A stretch of DNA of 35,531 bases from Vogesella urethralis (lineage in GTDB: Bacteria > Pseudomonadota > Gammaproteobacteria > Burkholderiales > Chromobacteriaceae): contig NZ_VMDW02000157.1 in assembly GCF_007644045.2 (NCBI RefSeq), positions 1 to 35,531 of the forward strand. Direction: 5' to 3'. A model generated the notes under the pieces. It had not been told where the DNA came from, did no database searches, and saw nothing but the letters and a program-made list of their open reading frames with translations. How positions within the stretch are numbered: the first letter of the stretch is position 1; each line of letters starts with the position of its first letter. Shown piece after piece: positions 15,265 through 25,074 of the stretch. The position numbers and the translations under genes are program-made.

Positions 15265-17217
15265 ATGGAAACCATGCAAAACCAGACTCACTTTGCTTCA
15301 GAGCGTCCGCTGGACGTGATCTGCCTGGGCCGCCTGGCCGTGGACCTGTACGCCCGCCAGCTGGGCTCGCGTCTGGAAGACGCCAGCAGCTTTGCCAAGT
15401 ATCTGGGTGGCTCGTCGGCCAATATCGCCTTCGGTACCGCCCGTCTGGGCCTGAAGTCGGCCATGCTGTCGCGCGTGGGTGACGAACAGATGGGGTGCTA
15501 CCTGGTGCAAGAGCTGCAGAACGAAGGCTGCGACACCTCGCAGGTGAAAACCGACCCGTCGCGGCTGACCGGCCTGGTGCTGCTGGGCATCAAGGACCGT
15601 GACACCTTCCCGCTGCTGTTCTACCGCGAAAACTGCGCAGACATGGCGCTGTGCGAAGACGACATCGATGAGGCCTTCATCGCCAGCAGCAAGGCGCTGC
15701 TGATTACCGGCACCCACCTGTCCACCGCTACCGTGAATGCCGCCAGCCGCAAGGCGCTGGGCTATGCCCGCCAGCACAATGTGCGCACCGTGCTCGATAT
15801 CGATTACCGCCCGGTGCTGTGGGGTCTGACCGGTCGCGGCAACGGGGAGCAGCGTTTCATTGCTGACGACGCTGTCAGCGCGCACTTGCAATCGGTACTG
15901 CCGCTGTTCGACCTGATCGTGGGTACCGAAGAAGAATTCCTGATTGCCGGCGGCAAGCCGGCGCTGATCGACTGCCTGAATGTGGTACGCCGCCTGGCGC
16001 CGCAAGCGGTACTGGTGGTAAAGCGCGGCCCGCTGGGCTGCGCGGTGATTGCCGATGCAGTACCCGCCGACATTGACGATGCTTTCACGGTGCAAGGCGC
16101 CCAGGTGGAAGTGATGAACGTGCTGGGTGCCGGCGACGCCTTTCTGTCCGGCTTCCTGTCGGTGTGGCTGCGCGGTGGTGATTACGGCCACGCTTGCCGT
16201 ACCGCCAATGCTTGCGGCGCGCTGGTGGTGTCCCGTCACGGCTGCTCGGTGGCCATGCCTACCCAGGCCGAGCTGGACTACTTCCTTGGCCTGCCAGTAC
16301 CACCGCAACGGCCGGGTGACGATGCCACGCTGACCCGTTTGCACCGCGTGACGGTATCGCGCCCGCACTGGGACAACCTGTGCGTGTTTGCCTTTGACCA
16401 CCGCAACCAGTTCTTCGAGCTGGCGCGCCAGAACGGCGTACCGGAAGTGCGCCTGACCGACCTGAAAGCCCTGCTGGTACAGGCCGTAGCGCAAACCGAA
16501 CAGGCCAACGGCTTGCAAGGCCGCATCGGTATCCTGGTAGACGACCGTTACGGCGAGGATGCCATGTACGCGGCCACCGGCCGTGGCTGGTGGATCGGCC
16601 GCCCTATCGAGTTGCCCGGCTCCAACCCGCTGGAGTTCGACCACGGCCGTGCGCTGGCCGCCCGTCTGGAAGCCTGGCCCAAGGAACACATCATCAAATG
16701 CCTGGTGCAGTACCACCCGGACGACGAAGTGGGTAACCGTCTGGAGCAGGAAGCCCAGGTCAAGGCGGTATACCAGATGGCCCAGATCAGCGGCCACGAG
16801 CTGCTGCTGGAGGTGATTCCGTCCAAGAAACTGCCGCAAGGCCCGGACACCGTCCTGCGTGCGATGAAGCGCTTCTATAACCTGGGCATTTACCCGGAAT
16901 GGTGGAAGCTGGAGTCGATGAGCGCCGAGCAATGGCAGGAGGTAGACGCCCTGCTGGCACAGCGTGACCCGCACTGCCGCGGCGTGGTGCTGCTGGGCCT
17001 GAATGCCCCGCTGGGCGAGTTGCGCGAAGGCTTTGCCCAGGCGCGCGACGCCAAGACCTGCCGTGGCTTCATGGTTGGCCGCACGCTGTTCCAGGAGCCG
17101 TCGCAACGCTGGCTGTCCGGCGACATCGACGATGCCGGCCTGATTGCCGCCGCCCGCCACAATTTTGAAACCCTGATCGATATCTGGCAGGCCCAGCGCC
17201 GCCAGAGCCAGCGCTAA
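15265..17217 (+). CDS. iolC: 5-Dehydro-2-deoxygluconokinase fused to DUF2090 domain
   Basis: A 650-residue two-domain cytoplasmic enzyme. Residues 1 to about 345 are a PfkB/ribokinase-type kinase: YLGGSSANIAFG near residue 48, and LGAGDAFLSGFL with catalytic Asp291. It phosphorylates 2-deoxy-5-keto-gluconate. Residues from about 365 to 640 form a DUF2090 domain ('HWDNLCVFAFDHRNQFFELA', 'EAWPKEHIIKCLVQYHPDD'), a TIM-barrel thought to act as the following aldolase; no separate iolJ is seen here. The fusion is known in proteobacteria. Starts at 15265 or 15274 are both possible because the ribosome binding site is poor. It is the first gene of iolC-E-B-A, under the operator array. Confidence 0.93.
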   Translation: METMQNQTHFASERPLDVICLGRLAVDLYARQLGSRLEDASSFAKYLGGSSANIAFGTARLGLKSAMLSRVGDEQMGCYLVQELQNEGCDTSQVKTDPSRLTGLVLLGIKDRDTFPLLFYRENCADMALCEDDIDEAFIASSKALLITGTHLSTATVNAASRKALGYARQHNVRTVLDIDYRPVLWGLTGRGNGEQRFIADDAVSAHLQSVLPLFDLIVGTEEEFLIAGGKPALIDCLNVVRRLAPQAVLVVKRGPLGCAVIADAVPADIDDAFTVQGAQVEVMNVLGAGDAFLSGFLSVWLRGGDYGHACRTANACGALVVSRHGCSVAMPTQAELDYFLGLPVPPQRPGDDATLTRLHRVTVSRPHWDNLCVFAFDHRNQFFELARQNGVPEVRLTDLKALLVQAVAQTEQANGLQGRIGILVDDRYGEDAMYAATGRGWWIGRPIELPGSNPLEFDHGRALAARLEAWPKEHIIKCLVQYHPDDEVGNRLEQEAQVKAVYQMAQISGHELLLEVIPSKKLPQGPDTVLRAMKRFYNLGIYPEWWKLESMSAEQWQEVDALLAQRDPHCRGVVLLGLNAPLGELREGFAQARDAKTCRGFMVGRTLFQEPSQRWLSGDIDDAGLIAAARHNFETLIDIWQAQRRQSQR

Positions 17218-17259
17218 GGCGCCGGTAGCCCCTTCCATCACACAGCACAGACGGACAAC

Positions 17260-18165
17260 ATGATGACTGCCACTTTTAACGTTCGTATCGGTATCAATCC
17301 GATTTCCTGGTGTAACGATGACCTGCCGTCGCTGGGCGGCGAAACGCCGCTGGAAACCATCCTGCGCGAAGGCAGCGAGATCGGTTACCAGGGCTTCGAG
17401 CTGGGTAACAAGTTTCCGCGTGACCCGGCCGCCCTGCGTGCCGTGCTGGCGCCCTATGGCGTGGCCTGCGTGTCCGGCTGGTACTCCGGCAGGCTGGCCG
17501 AGCGTTCTGCGGAAGAAGAAATCGCGGCAGTAGAAGAACACCTCACGCTGCTGGTGGAAAACGATTGCCAGGTGATGGTGTACGGCGAAGTCGGCGGCTC
17601 CATCCAGGGCCAGATCGATACCCCGCTGTTCAAGCGGCCAACCTTTACCAGCGAAGCAGCCTGGCAGCAGTACGCCGAGCGCCTGACCGTGTTTGCCCGC
17701 CATCTGGCTGCGCGCGGCATCAAGCTGGCCTACCACCATCATATGGGCGCCTTTGTGGAAAGCCCGGCCGATGTGGACAAGCTGATGGCACTGACCGGTG
17801 AAGAAGTGGGCCTGCTGTTTGATACCGGCCACATGGCCTTTGCCGGTGGCGACCCGCTGGCCGAGCTGGAAAAACATATTGCCCGCGTGGTGCACGTGCA
17901 CTGCAAGGACGTGCGTGGTGAAGTGCTGCGTCGCGCCCGCAACGGTAGCTGGAGTTTCCTGCAGTCGGTACTCAATGGTGCCTTCACGGTACCGGGCGAC
18001 GGGGATATTCCGTTCGGCCCCATCATTGAGCGTCTGGCCCGTCACGGTTACCAGGGCTGGCTGGTGGTGGAAGCCGAGCAAGACCCGACCATCGCCCCCA
18101 GCTACGAATACGCCCAGAAAGGCTTCCAGACGCTGCAGTCGCTGGTGGCCCGCGCCAGCCGCTAA
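17260..18165 (+). CDS. iolE: Inosose dehydratase
   Basis: A 301-residue TIM-barrel (AP endonuclease 2-like) enzyme that dehydrates 2-keto-myo-inositol to the cyclohexane dione, the substrate of IolD. The sequence opens 'VRIGINPISWCNDDLPSLGG', the IolE signature. Metal- and substrate-site segments include GYQGFELG, KLAYHHHMG, LLFDTGHMAFAGGDP, VHVHCKDVR and WLVVEAEQDP. The length is normal. Two adjacent ATGs (17260, 17263) are possible starts. It is 42 bp after iolC and 10 bp before iolB in one operon. Confidence 0.95.
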   Translation: MMTATFNVRIGINPISWCNDDLPSLGGETPLETILREGSEIGYQGFELGNKFPRDPAALRAVLAPYGVACVSGWYSGRLAERSAEEEIAAVEEHLTLLVENDCQVMVYGEVGGSIQGQIDTPLFKRPTFTSEAAWQQYAERLTVFARHLAARGIKLAYHHHMGAFVESPADVDKLMALTGEEVGLLFDTGHMAFAGGDPLAELEKHIARVVHVHCKDVRGEVLRRARNGSWSFLQSVLNGAFTVPGDGDIPFGPIIERLARHGYQGWLVVEAEQDPTIAPSYEYAQKGFQTLQSLVARASR

Positions 18166-18175
18166 GGAGACAGGC

Positions 18176-18973
18176 ATGAATCTGCTGGTAAAAGCCGATC
18201 CGGCGGGCAAACCGCTGGTCGATGTTACCCCGGCCTCTGCCGGCTGGACCCATGTCGGTTTCCGCGCCGTCAAGCTGGCGGCCGGCGAGCACGAGGTGTG
18301 GCAACAGCCGGGCCGCGAATGCTGCGTGGTCATCCTGGCCGGCAAGGCCAGCGTGCAGGTGGGTGACACCGTCTGGTCGGGGCTGGGGCAGCGCGACAGC
18401 GTGTTTGACGAGCAGGCACCGTACGCCGTCTACGCTCCGCCGGGGCTGGCGGTGACCGTGACGGCAGACAGCGCCGCCGAGGTGGCTTTTTGCTCGGCAC
18501 CGTCGGCGGGCAATCATCCGCCACGCCTGATCACGCCGGACAGCATGACGCGCAGCGTGCGCGGCAAAGGGGCCAATACCCGCTATGTGACCGACATCCT
18601 GCCGCAGACCGAGCCGGCTGACGGCCTGCTGGTGGTGGAGGTGCGTACCCCGTCCGGCCACTCGTCCAGCTACCCCCCGCACAAGCACGACCGTGACGCG
18701 CTGCCGGAAGAAAGCGTGCTGGAAGAAACCTACTACCACCGCCTCAACCCGGCGCAGGGGTTTGCCTTCCAGCGCGTGTATACCGACGACCGCCGCATTG
18801 ACCAGTCGATGGCGGTGGAAGACCACGACGTGGTGATGGTGCCGGAAGGTTACCACCCGGTGTGCGTACCGTACGGCTACGACTCCTACTACCTGAACGT
18901 GATGGCCGGCCCGCGCCGCGAGTGGTGTTTCCGGAATGACCCGGCCCACGAGTGGCTGCTCGCCAAGCCCTGA
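18176..18973 (+). CDS. iolB: 5-Deoxy-glucuronate isomerase
   Basis: A 265-residue double-cupin (KduI/IolB family) isomerase that converts 5-deoxy-glucuronate to 2-deoxy-5-keto-gluconate. Support: 'GWTHVGFRAVKLAAGE' near the N-terminus, VTDILP, and the metal-binding 'SYPPHKHDRDALPEESVLEETYYHRLNP' with paired His and Glu, followed by 'EDHDVVMVPEGYHPV'. The reading frame stays open far upstream into iolE (to 17798), but the true start is the ATG at 18176: AAGGAGA overlaps the iolE stop five bases before it, and IolB proteins begin 'MxLLVK'. The tight spacing implies coupling to iolE. Confidence 0.95.
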   Translation: MNLLVKADPAGKPLVDVTPASAGWTHVGFRAVKLAAGEHEVWQQPGRECCVVILAGKASVQVGDTVWSGLGQRDSVFDEQAPYAVYAPPGLAVTVTADSAAEVAFCSAPSAGNHPPRLITPDSMTRSVRGKGANTRYVTDILPQTEPADGLLVVEVRTPSGHSSSYPPHKHDRDALPEESVLEETYYHRLNPAQGFAFQRVYTDDRRIDQSMAVEDHDVVMVPEGYHPVCVPYGYDSYYLNVMAGPRREWCFRNDPAHEWLLAKP

Positions 18974-19063
18974 GCTGACCCCGTTTCACCCTATACGACC
19001 ATGGCCGGCCCCTGCGGGGGCTGCCAGGGCACCCTGTTGCCCGCTCGCTGAGGATACTGCTCC

Positions 19064-20560
<1,497 letters not shown>

Positions 20561-20595
20561 TTTCTGCTGTGACGCTCCCCCAGAGAGCACCTTTG

Positions 20596-20621
20596 CGCCA
20601 CCTTCACGGGTGGCGTTTTTT
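20596..20621 (+). terminator. Intrinsic terminator closing the iol operon
   Basis: CGCCACC (20596-20602) pairs with GGTGGCG (20609-20615), followed by T6. It lies 36 bp after the iolA stop. Confidence 0.9.
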
Positions 20622-20697
20622 ATCGGGCTGCAGTGAAGCAGCACCTGCGGGCAGGGCGTGTCACAATCCTGACGCTTCGCTTTACATTGGCCAGACC

Positions 20698-21504
20698 ATG
20701 ATCCCCCAGCAATTCTGGCGCGACGACGCCATGCCCTACGTTGAAAGCCGGCGCGCCCAGCAAAGCCGTGCTTGTTACCGTGCCCACAGCCATCCGGCGC
20801 TGTCTGTCGGTGCGGTGGATGCCGGCGCGTCGGTATTGCAGCTTGCTGGCAGGCAAGACCAGCCGTTGCAGGCGGGAGATGTGGTGGTGATACCCGCCAA
20901 TTGCGTGCACGCCTGCAACCCGCAGCCCGGCGGCGCGTGGAGTTACCAGATGCTGTATCTCGATACCGCATGGCTCGATGCACTGTGGCACGAAGCACAT
21001 GGCCAGGCTTTTACCTTGGGCACCACTGATGCCTGTCATTGGCGTGACCCGGCGACGTATACGGCGTTCTGTCAGTTGAATCAGCGCCTGTTTTCGCCTT
21101 CGCCGGTGGAGATGAAAGAGGCATCGCTAATTGCCTTTATCAGCGAATTGATGCTGCCTGCCGCGCCGGCAGCTGCTTGCCCCCCGGCATGGTTGCCCGG
21201 GTTGTGCCGGCAACTGCGCGAGCAGTGCCAGCAAGCCTGGCCGGTTGCCAGCCTGGCCGCTTCTGTGGGGGTAAGCCGCTACCACTTTATCCGCCTGTTC
21301 CGGCAGCACTGTGGCACGACACCCCATGCCTACCTGCTGGATTGCCGCATCCAGCGCGCCAGGCAATGGCTGCGCCAAGGCGAGGCACTGGCCGACTTGG
21401 CCTATCGCTTGGGCTTTAGCGACCAAAGCCATTTCCAGCATGCTTTCCGTGAGCGGGTAGCAGTCACCCCGGGCGAATACCAGCGCGGCGTTGGCAAGGC
21501 GTAG
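20698..21504 (+). CDS. AraC-family regulator
   Basis: A 268-residue regulator with an N-terminal cupin sensor domain ('YRAHSHPALSVGAVDAG', 'QAGDVVVIPANCVHACNP') and a C-terminal double HTH_18 ('ASLAASVGVSRYHFIRLFRQ' and 'EALADLAYRLGFSDQSHFQHAF', ending RVAVTPGEYQRG). The open frame extends upstream to 20569 through the iolA terminator, so the ATG at 20698 is the sensible start. It precedes a LysE-family exporter by 66 bp on the same strand, a common pairing in which the AraC protein activates the exporter. The effector is unknown. Confidence 0.9.
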   Translation: MIPQQFWRDDAMPYVESRRAQQSRACYRAHSHPALSVGAVDAGASVLQLAGRQDQPLQAGDVVVIPANCVHACNPQPGGAWSYQMLYLDTAWLDALWHEAHGQAFTLGTTDACHWRDPATYTAFCQLNQRLFSPSPVEMKEASLIAFISELMLPAAPAAACPPAWLPGLCRQLREQCQQAWPVASLAASVGVSRYHFIRLFRQHCGTTPHAYLLDCRIQRARQWLRQGEALADLAYRLGFSDQSHFQHAFRERVAVTPGEYQRGVGKA

Positions 21505-21570
21505 CACTTTTCTGCAATACCCGCGGCCTGCAGGCTGCCAAGCTGGCCTCTCTTCAACAGGGAGGTATCC

Positions 21571-22206
21571 ATGACTTGGCATCATTTCATCTTGCTGGCC
21601 GGCGCCCATTTTCTGGCGCTACTTAGCCCGGGGCCGGACTTTTTCCTGCTACTCAATCACACCGTGGCCCATGGCATGCGCGCCGGCTTGCTGACGGCGC
21701 TGGGCATAGCCTGTGCCAACGGCGTGTTCATCGTGGCCGCCGTGGCCGGTGTCAGCTGGCTGCAAGATAGCCTTTGGGCGTATTGGCTGGTCTACGTGGC
21801 TGGTTGCAGCTACCTGCTGTGGCTAGGGTGGCAGTTCTGGCAAGCCGCCAGCCTGCACGGTGCTGGCGCAACAGCCTCCCGGCAGCTGGGCAGGCAAACC
21901 GCTTTCTGGTGGCGTGGCGTGCTGTCCGGTTTGCTTAACCCCAAAAATGCGCTGTTTTATCTGACCCTGTTTGCCTTGCTGGCTGGCAAGGACAGCACCG
22001 TTTGGCAACGCAGCGCCGCTGGTGTGTGGCTGTTTGTGGCGGTGCTGGGTTGGGACGCGCTGGTGTGCTGGGCGCTGGCGCGGCCAACGTCACTGGCCTG
22101 GTTTCAACGCCAGCTGCCACTGCTGCATCGGGCCAGTGCGCTGCTGTTGTGGGCAGTAGCGGCCGCCATGCTATGGGCGGCGCGTGACGTGTTGCAAACA
22201 GGATGA
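21571..22206 (+). CDS. LysE/RhtB-family amino-acid exporter
   Basis: A 211-residue inner-membrane protein with five to six hydrophobic helices. 'FLALLSPGPDFFLLLNHTVAHGMRAGLLTALGIACAN' is the family signature at the N-terminus, and 'GVLSGLLNPKNALFYLTLF' is the second conserved block. It exports amino acids or related small molecules; the substrate is unknown. GGGAGG stands seven bases before the ATG. It is likely controlled by the AraC-type protein just upstream. No clear terminator follows. Confidence 0.92.
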   Translation: MTWHHFILLAGAHFLALLSPGPDFFLLLNHTVAHGMRAGLLTALGIACANGVFIVAAVAGVSWLQDSLWAYWLVYVAGCSYLLWLGWQFWQAASLHGAGATASRQLGRQTAFWWRGVLSGLLNPKNALFYLTLFALLAGKDSTVWQRSAAGVWLFVAVLGWDALVCWALARPTSLAWFQRQLPLLHRASALLLWAVAAAMLWAARDVLQTG

Positions 22207-22610
22207 TGGCGCCACCCGATAGGTCGGTCCTCCTGCTCGCGGTACAGGGCAGGGTGAACGCGTCATGTCATTCCCGTTTGCGCCTTCTCCTGCCCGCTTA
22301 TGGGCGTCGTGTTAGCTGCCACTCGCGCGGTGAGGGTGTGCCATTCATTTCATGCTGATGGCAAGTGTTCTGGCCGGTGAGGAAGCAGTTTGCCTGTTGT
22401 CACGCTTACCTGTCCTGATGCTAGGTGGCGGCGCGGTGGAAGCATCCAAACTGGCCTGAGCGCGAATGTCATGATGTTGTTATCATGTAAAAAGTGTGTT
22501 CTATAAATTTCATAACAGTATCCGTGTGGTATTAATAATGTAAATTAACCGAATCAATGCTAAGTACGTCTCCATTGCCACTGACCAAGAACTGCAGGAA
22601 AGACCTCCCT
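22207..22610 (+). promoter_or_regulatory. Intergenic region with probable promoter for the TolC-adaptor genes
   Basis: About 400 bases without a supported gene. The first 240 are GC-rich and featureless apart from weak stem-loops. The AT-rich end holds a dyad, CATGAT-N6-ATCATG (22470-22487), that overlaps a -35-like TTGTTA (22478-22483). TATAAA lies 18 bp further on (22502-22507). This could be a promoter with an operator on its -35. It is tentative. Confidence 0.4.
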
Positions 22611-24149
22611 ATGAAAAAAGACAGCCCCATGCTTGCGTCCTTTGCCATGCTGCGCCCGATTGCTGCTGCAGCGCTGTTGCTAGGTTTGTCGGCATGCGCG
22701 TCCGTCGACTTGGCACCGTTGAGCTCTGCCGAAATCCAGAAAACCGTTAGCGAGGACCGGCAGGCTCTGGATAAAGACCTGGAGCCCATGGCGGGCGAGC
22801 TGACGCTGGAAGAGGCGATTGCGCGCGCCATCAAGTACAACGCCGAGCGCCGTGTGCGGCTGATGGAAGAGGCGGTGGCGGCGGGGCAATTCGAGTTGGG
22901 CAATTTCGACATGTTGCCGCGCCTGGTTGCCAGTGCCGGTTACCGTGATCGTGACAGTGACCTGATTTCCCGTAGCAAGGACTCGGTCACCGGGGCGCCT
23001 TCGCTGGCTAACCCGTCGATTTCCTCCAGCCGCAGTGCGCTTTCCAGCGAGCTGGGCTTTAGCTGGAGCCTGCTGGATTTCGGTCAAAGCTATTACGCTG
23101 CCAAGCAGAATGCCGATCGTGTTCTTATTGCCACCGAACGCCGCCGCAAGGCACTGCATAACCTGATCCAGGATGTGCGTACCGCCTACTGGCGGGTGGT
23201 GGCCGCCGAGAAGCTCAATGCTTCCATCCGCCAGACCATCCGCCAGGGTGAAGAAGCACTGGCCGATGCCCGCAAAGCCGAGGAGGAAAAACTGAAGTCT
23301 CCTCTGGAACCGCTGCGCTACCAGCGTCAATTGCTGGAAAACCTGCGCATGCTCGAACTGGTGGAACAAGAGCTGTCAACGGCGCGCATCGAACTGGCTG
23401 GCCTGACCCAGCTGCCCATACTGCAGGTACGCAACCTGGTCGAGCCTCGCAGCACCGTCAGCACGGTATGGCTGGATACGCCGGTTGAACAGATGGAAAC
23501 CTACGCCCTGCTGCAGAACCCCGAGCTGCGGGAAAGCATTTATAACGCCCGTATCGCACAGCAGGAGACACGGCGTGCGATGCTGAAGATGTTTCCCGGC
23601 CTGTCTTTCAATTACGCCATCAAGAACAGCGACGACAGTTACCTGATCAACCAGACCTGGCAAGAAACCGGGGTACAGGTTTCGTTCAACCTGCTGGGCT
23701 TTCTGTCGATGCCCGCCCAGCGCAAGCTGGCCGAAGCCGGCGTGACGCTGGCGGAACAGAAGCGCATGGCGACGCAAATGGCAGTGGTGTCCCAAGTGAA
23801 TATCGCCCGCTTGCAATACGCCAATGCCGCCGCGCAGTTCAACCGGGCCGACGCCATTGCCAGCGTGGACCAACGCCTGGCCGATCACGTCAATAACCAG
23901 GTACTGGCAGAGCGCCAGACCAAACTGGATAGCGTGTCGCAACAGACGTCCTACATCTTGTCCACGCTGCGTCGCTATCAGGCCCTCTCCAATGCGCAAG
24001 CTGCCGGCTCGCGCCTGCAGGCCAGCCTGGGGCTGGAGCTGCCTCTGGATGCCAGCCGTCAAGCATCGCTTGCCGAGCTGAAAGAGCAGGTAGCCAAGGC
24101 ATTGAATGCCTGGGAACAAGGCAAATTGCCCGCCGTAACCACCCCTTGA
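22611..24149 (+). CDS. TolC-like outer-membrane efflux lipoprotein
   Basis: A 512-residue outer-membrane channel of the TolC/OEP family. Starting at ATG 22611, the signal peptide ends in the lipobox LSAC with Cys29, so the mature protein is a lipoprotein. 'ELTLEEAIARAIKYNAERRVRLMEE' begins the first OEP repeat. Long coiled-coil helices ('KLNASIRQTIRQGEEALADARKAEEEK', 'YALLQNPELRESIYNARIAQQETRRAMLKMFPGLSFNYAI') lead into the second repeat. A start at 22557 is open but would put 18 polar residues before the signal peptide; AGGAAAG also favours 22611. It is 22 bp upstream of the adaptor gene. With no inner-membrane ATPase in the window, it may serve the giant protein downstream or an RND pump. 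Confidence 0.88.
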   Translation: MKKDSPMLASFAMLRPIAAAALLLGLSACASVDLAPLSSAEIQKTVSEDRQALDKDLEPMAGELTLEEAIARAIKYNAERRVRLMEEAVAAGQFELGNFDMLPRLVASAGYRDRDSDLISRSKDSVTGAPSLANPSISSSRSALSSELGFSWSLLDFGQSYYAAKQNADRVLIATERRRKALHNLIQDVRTAYWRVVAAEKLNASIRQTIRQGEEALADARKAEEEKLKSPLEPLRYQRQLLENLRMLELVEQELSTARIELAGLTQLPILQVRNLVEPRSTVSTVWLDTPVEQMETYALLQNPELRESIYNARIAQQETRRAMLKMFPGLSFNYAIKNSDDSYLINQTWQETGVQVSFNLLGFLSMPAQRKLAEAGVTLAEQKRMATQMAVVSQVNIARLQYANAAAQFNRADAIASVDQRLADHVNNQVLAERQTKLDSVSQQTSYILSTLRRYQALSNAQAAGSRLQASLGLELPLDASRQASLAELKEQVAKALNAWEQGKLPAVTTP

Positions 24150-24171
24150 TCGAATAGAAAAGCAAGTTGTG

Positions 24172-24975
24172 ATGAATACCCGTCGTGTCGTGCCCGTGCT
24201 AGCCATATTGCTGGCTTCTTTCCCGCTTGCCGCGCAGCAGGCGCCGGCCCCGTTGCCATTGGCCAAGCCGGCCGTGCGCGCGCCGGTCGCCGCCAAACCG
24301 GCGGCGGAGCAGCGCGAAATCCGTGCCCAGCTGGCCCCCAAACGCTACACCACCTTGGCCGCAGAAATCGGTGCCAAGATTTCGCGCATTGCGGTACCGG
24401 AAGGTGCCGCATTCAAGGCCGGCCAGACCTTGATCACCTTCGACTGTTCCTTGCAGGCAGCCCAGCTCAATCGTGCCCGCGCCGCGCAAAGCGCTGCTGA
24501 CAAAGCGTATAGCACCAACCGTCGCCTGGCCGAGCTGAATTCAGTGGGCAAGCTGGAGCTGGACACCTCTGAAGCCGAGGTGCGCAAGGCCAAGGCCGAT
24601 GTCGCCGCGGGGGCGGCAGTGCTGAGCAAATGCAGTATTGCCGCGCCATTCAGCGGGCGGGTGGCCGAGCAGAAGCTGCGCGAACAGCAGTTTGCCCAGG
24701 CTGGCCAAGCCATTCTGGACATCATTGATGATTCGGTGCTGGAACTGGCCTTTCTGGTGCCATCGCGCTGGCTGGCCTGGATGAAACCGGGCACGGCTTT
24801 CCAGGTGCGCATTGACGAAACCGGCAAGACTTACCCGGCGCGCATTCAGCGCTTGGGTGCCCGTGTCGACCCGGTCAGCCAGTCGATCAAGGTGAACGCC
24901 GTCATTGATGGCAAGTTTGCCGATTTGATGGCTGGCATGAGCGGCAAGGTGCTGATGACGCCCCCCGCCAACTGA
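24172..24975 (+). CDS. HlyD/RND-type periplasmic adaptor
   Basis: A 267-residue periplasmic adaptor (membrane-fusion protein). The Sec signal peptide (MNTRRVVPVLAILLASFPLAA) has no lipobox Cys and no remaining membrane anchor, unlike classic HlyD. It has a Pro/Ala-rich linker, a lipoyl-like half ('IGAKISRIAVPEGAAFKAGQTLITFDC'), a short coiled-coil hairpin (about residues 95-145), the second lipoyl half ('CSIAAPFSGRVAEQKLREQQFAQAGQAILDII') and a beta-barrel. It is short for the family (usually 350-450), so the C-terminal membrane-proximal domain is reduced. The start may also be the GTG at 24169. It is co-directional with the TolC-like gene and the giant gene. Confidence 0.88.
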   Translation: MNTRRVVPVLAILLASFPLAAQQAPAPLPLAKPAVRAPVAAKPAAEQREIRAQLAPKRYTTLAAEIGAKISRIAVPEGAAFKAGQTLITFDCSLQAAQLNRARAAQSAADKAYSTNRRLAELNSVGKLELDTSEAEVRKAKADVAAGAAVLSKCSIAAPFSGRVAEQKLREQQFAQAGQAILDIIDDSVLELAFLVPSRWLAWMKPGTAFQVRIDETGKTYPARIQRLGARVDPVSQSIKVNAVIDGKFADLMAGMSGKVLMTPPAN

Positions 24976-24992
24976 TTGCTACCCAGTAATAA

Positions 24993-25040
24993 GCCGGCCT
25001 GTGCCGGCCCCTATCGCCACGCTGTGCAGCCTGCAGGCTG
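24993..25040 (+). other. Stem-loop and 14-bp palindrome ahead of the giant gene
   Basis: The 99-base gap holds a hairpin, GCCGGC-CTGT-GCCGGC (24993-25008), and a perfect palindrome, CAGCCTGCAGGCTG (25027-25040). Neither has a U-run. They could attenuate read-through from the adaptor gene, stabilise its mRNA or be a protein site; nothing decides between these. Confidence 0.35.
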
Positions 25041-25074
25041 ACAGTATCGGAGCCATCGGCCCGAGGAGAAAGAC

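Noticed and set aside
17798-18175. A 126-residue N-terminal extension of IolB
   Set aside because: It overlaps iolE out of frame and has no cupin-family similarity. A strong ribosome binding site and the family start point to 18176.
15298-18369. A 1,023-codon open frame on the minus strand opposite iolC-iolE-iolB
   Set aside because: It is a shadow of well-identified plus-strand genes in GC-rich DNA. Its translation is rich in His, Gln, Arg and Gly and has no domain or ribosome binding site.
22265-22320. A short ATG frame of about 16 codons after the LysE gene
   Set aside because: It has no ribosome binding site, is very short and resembles no known small protein.
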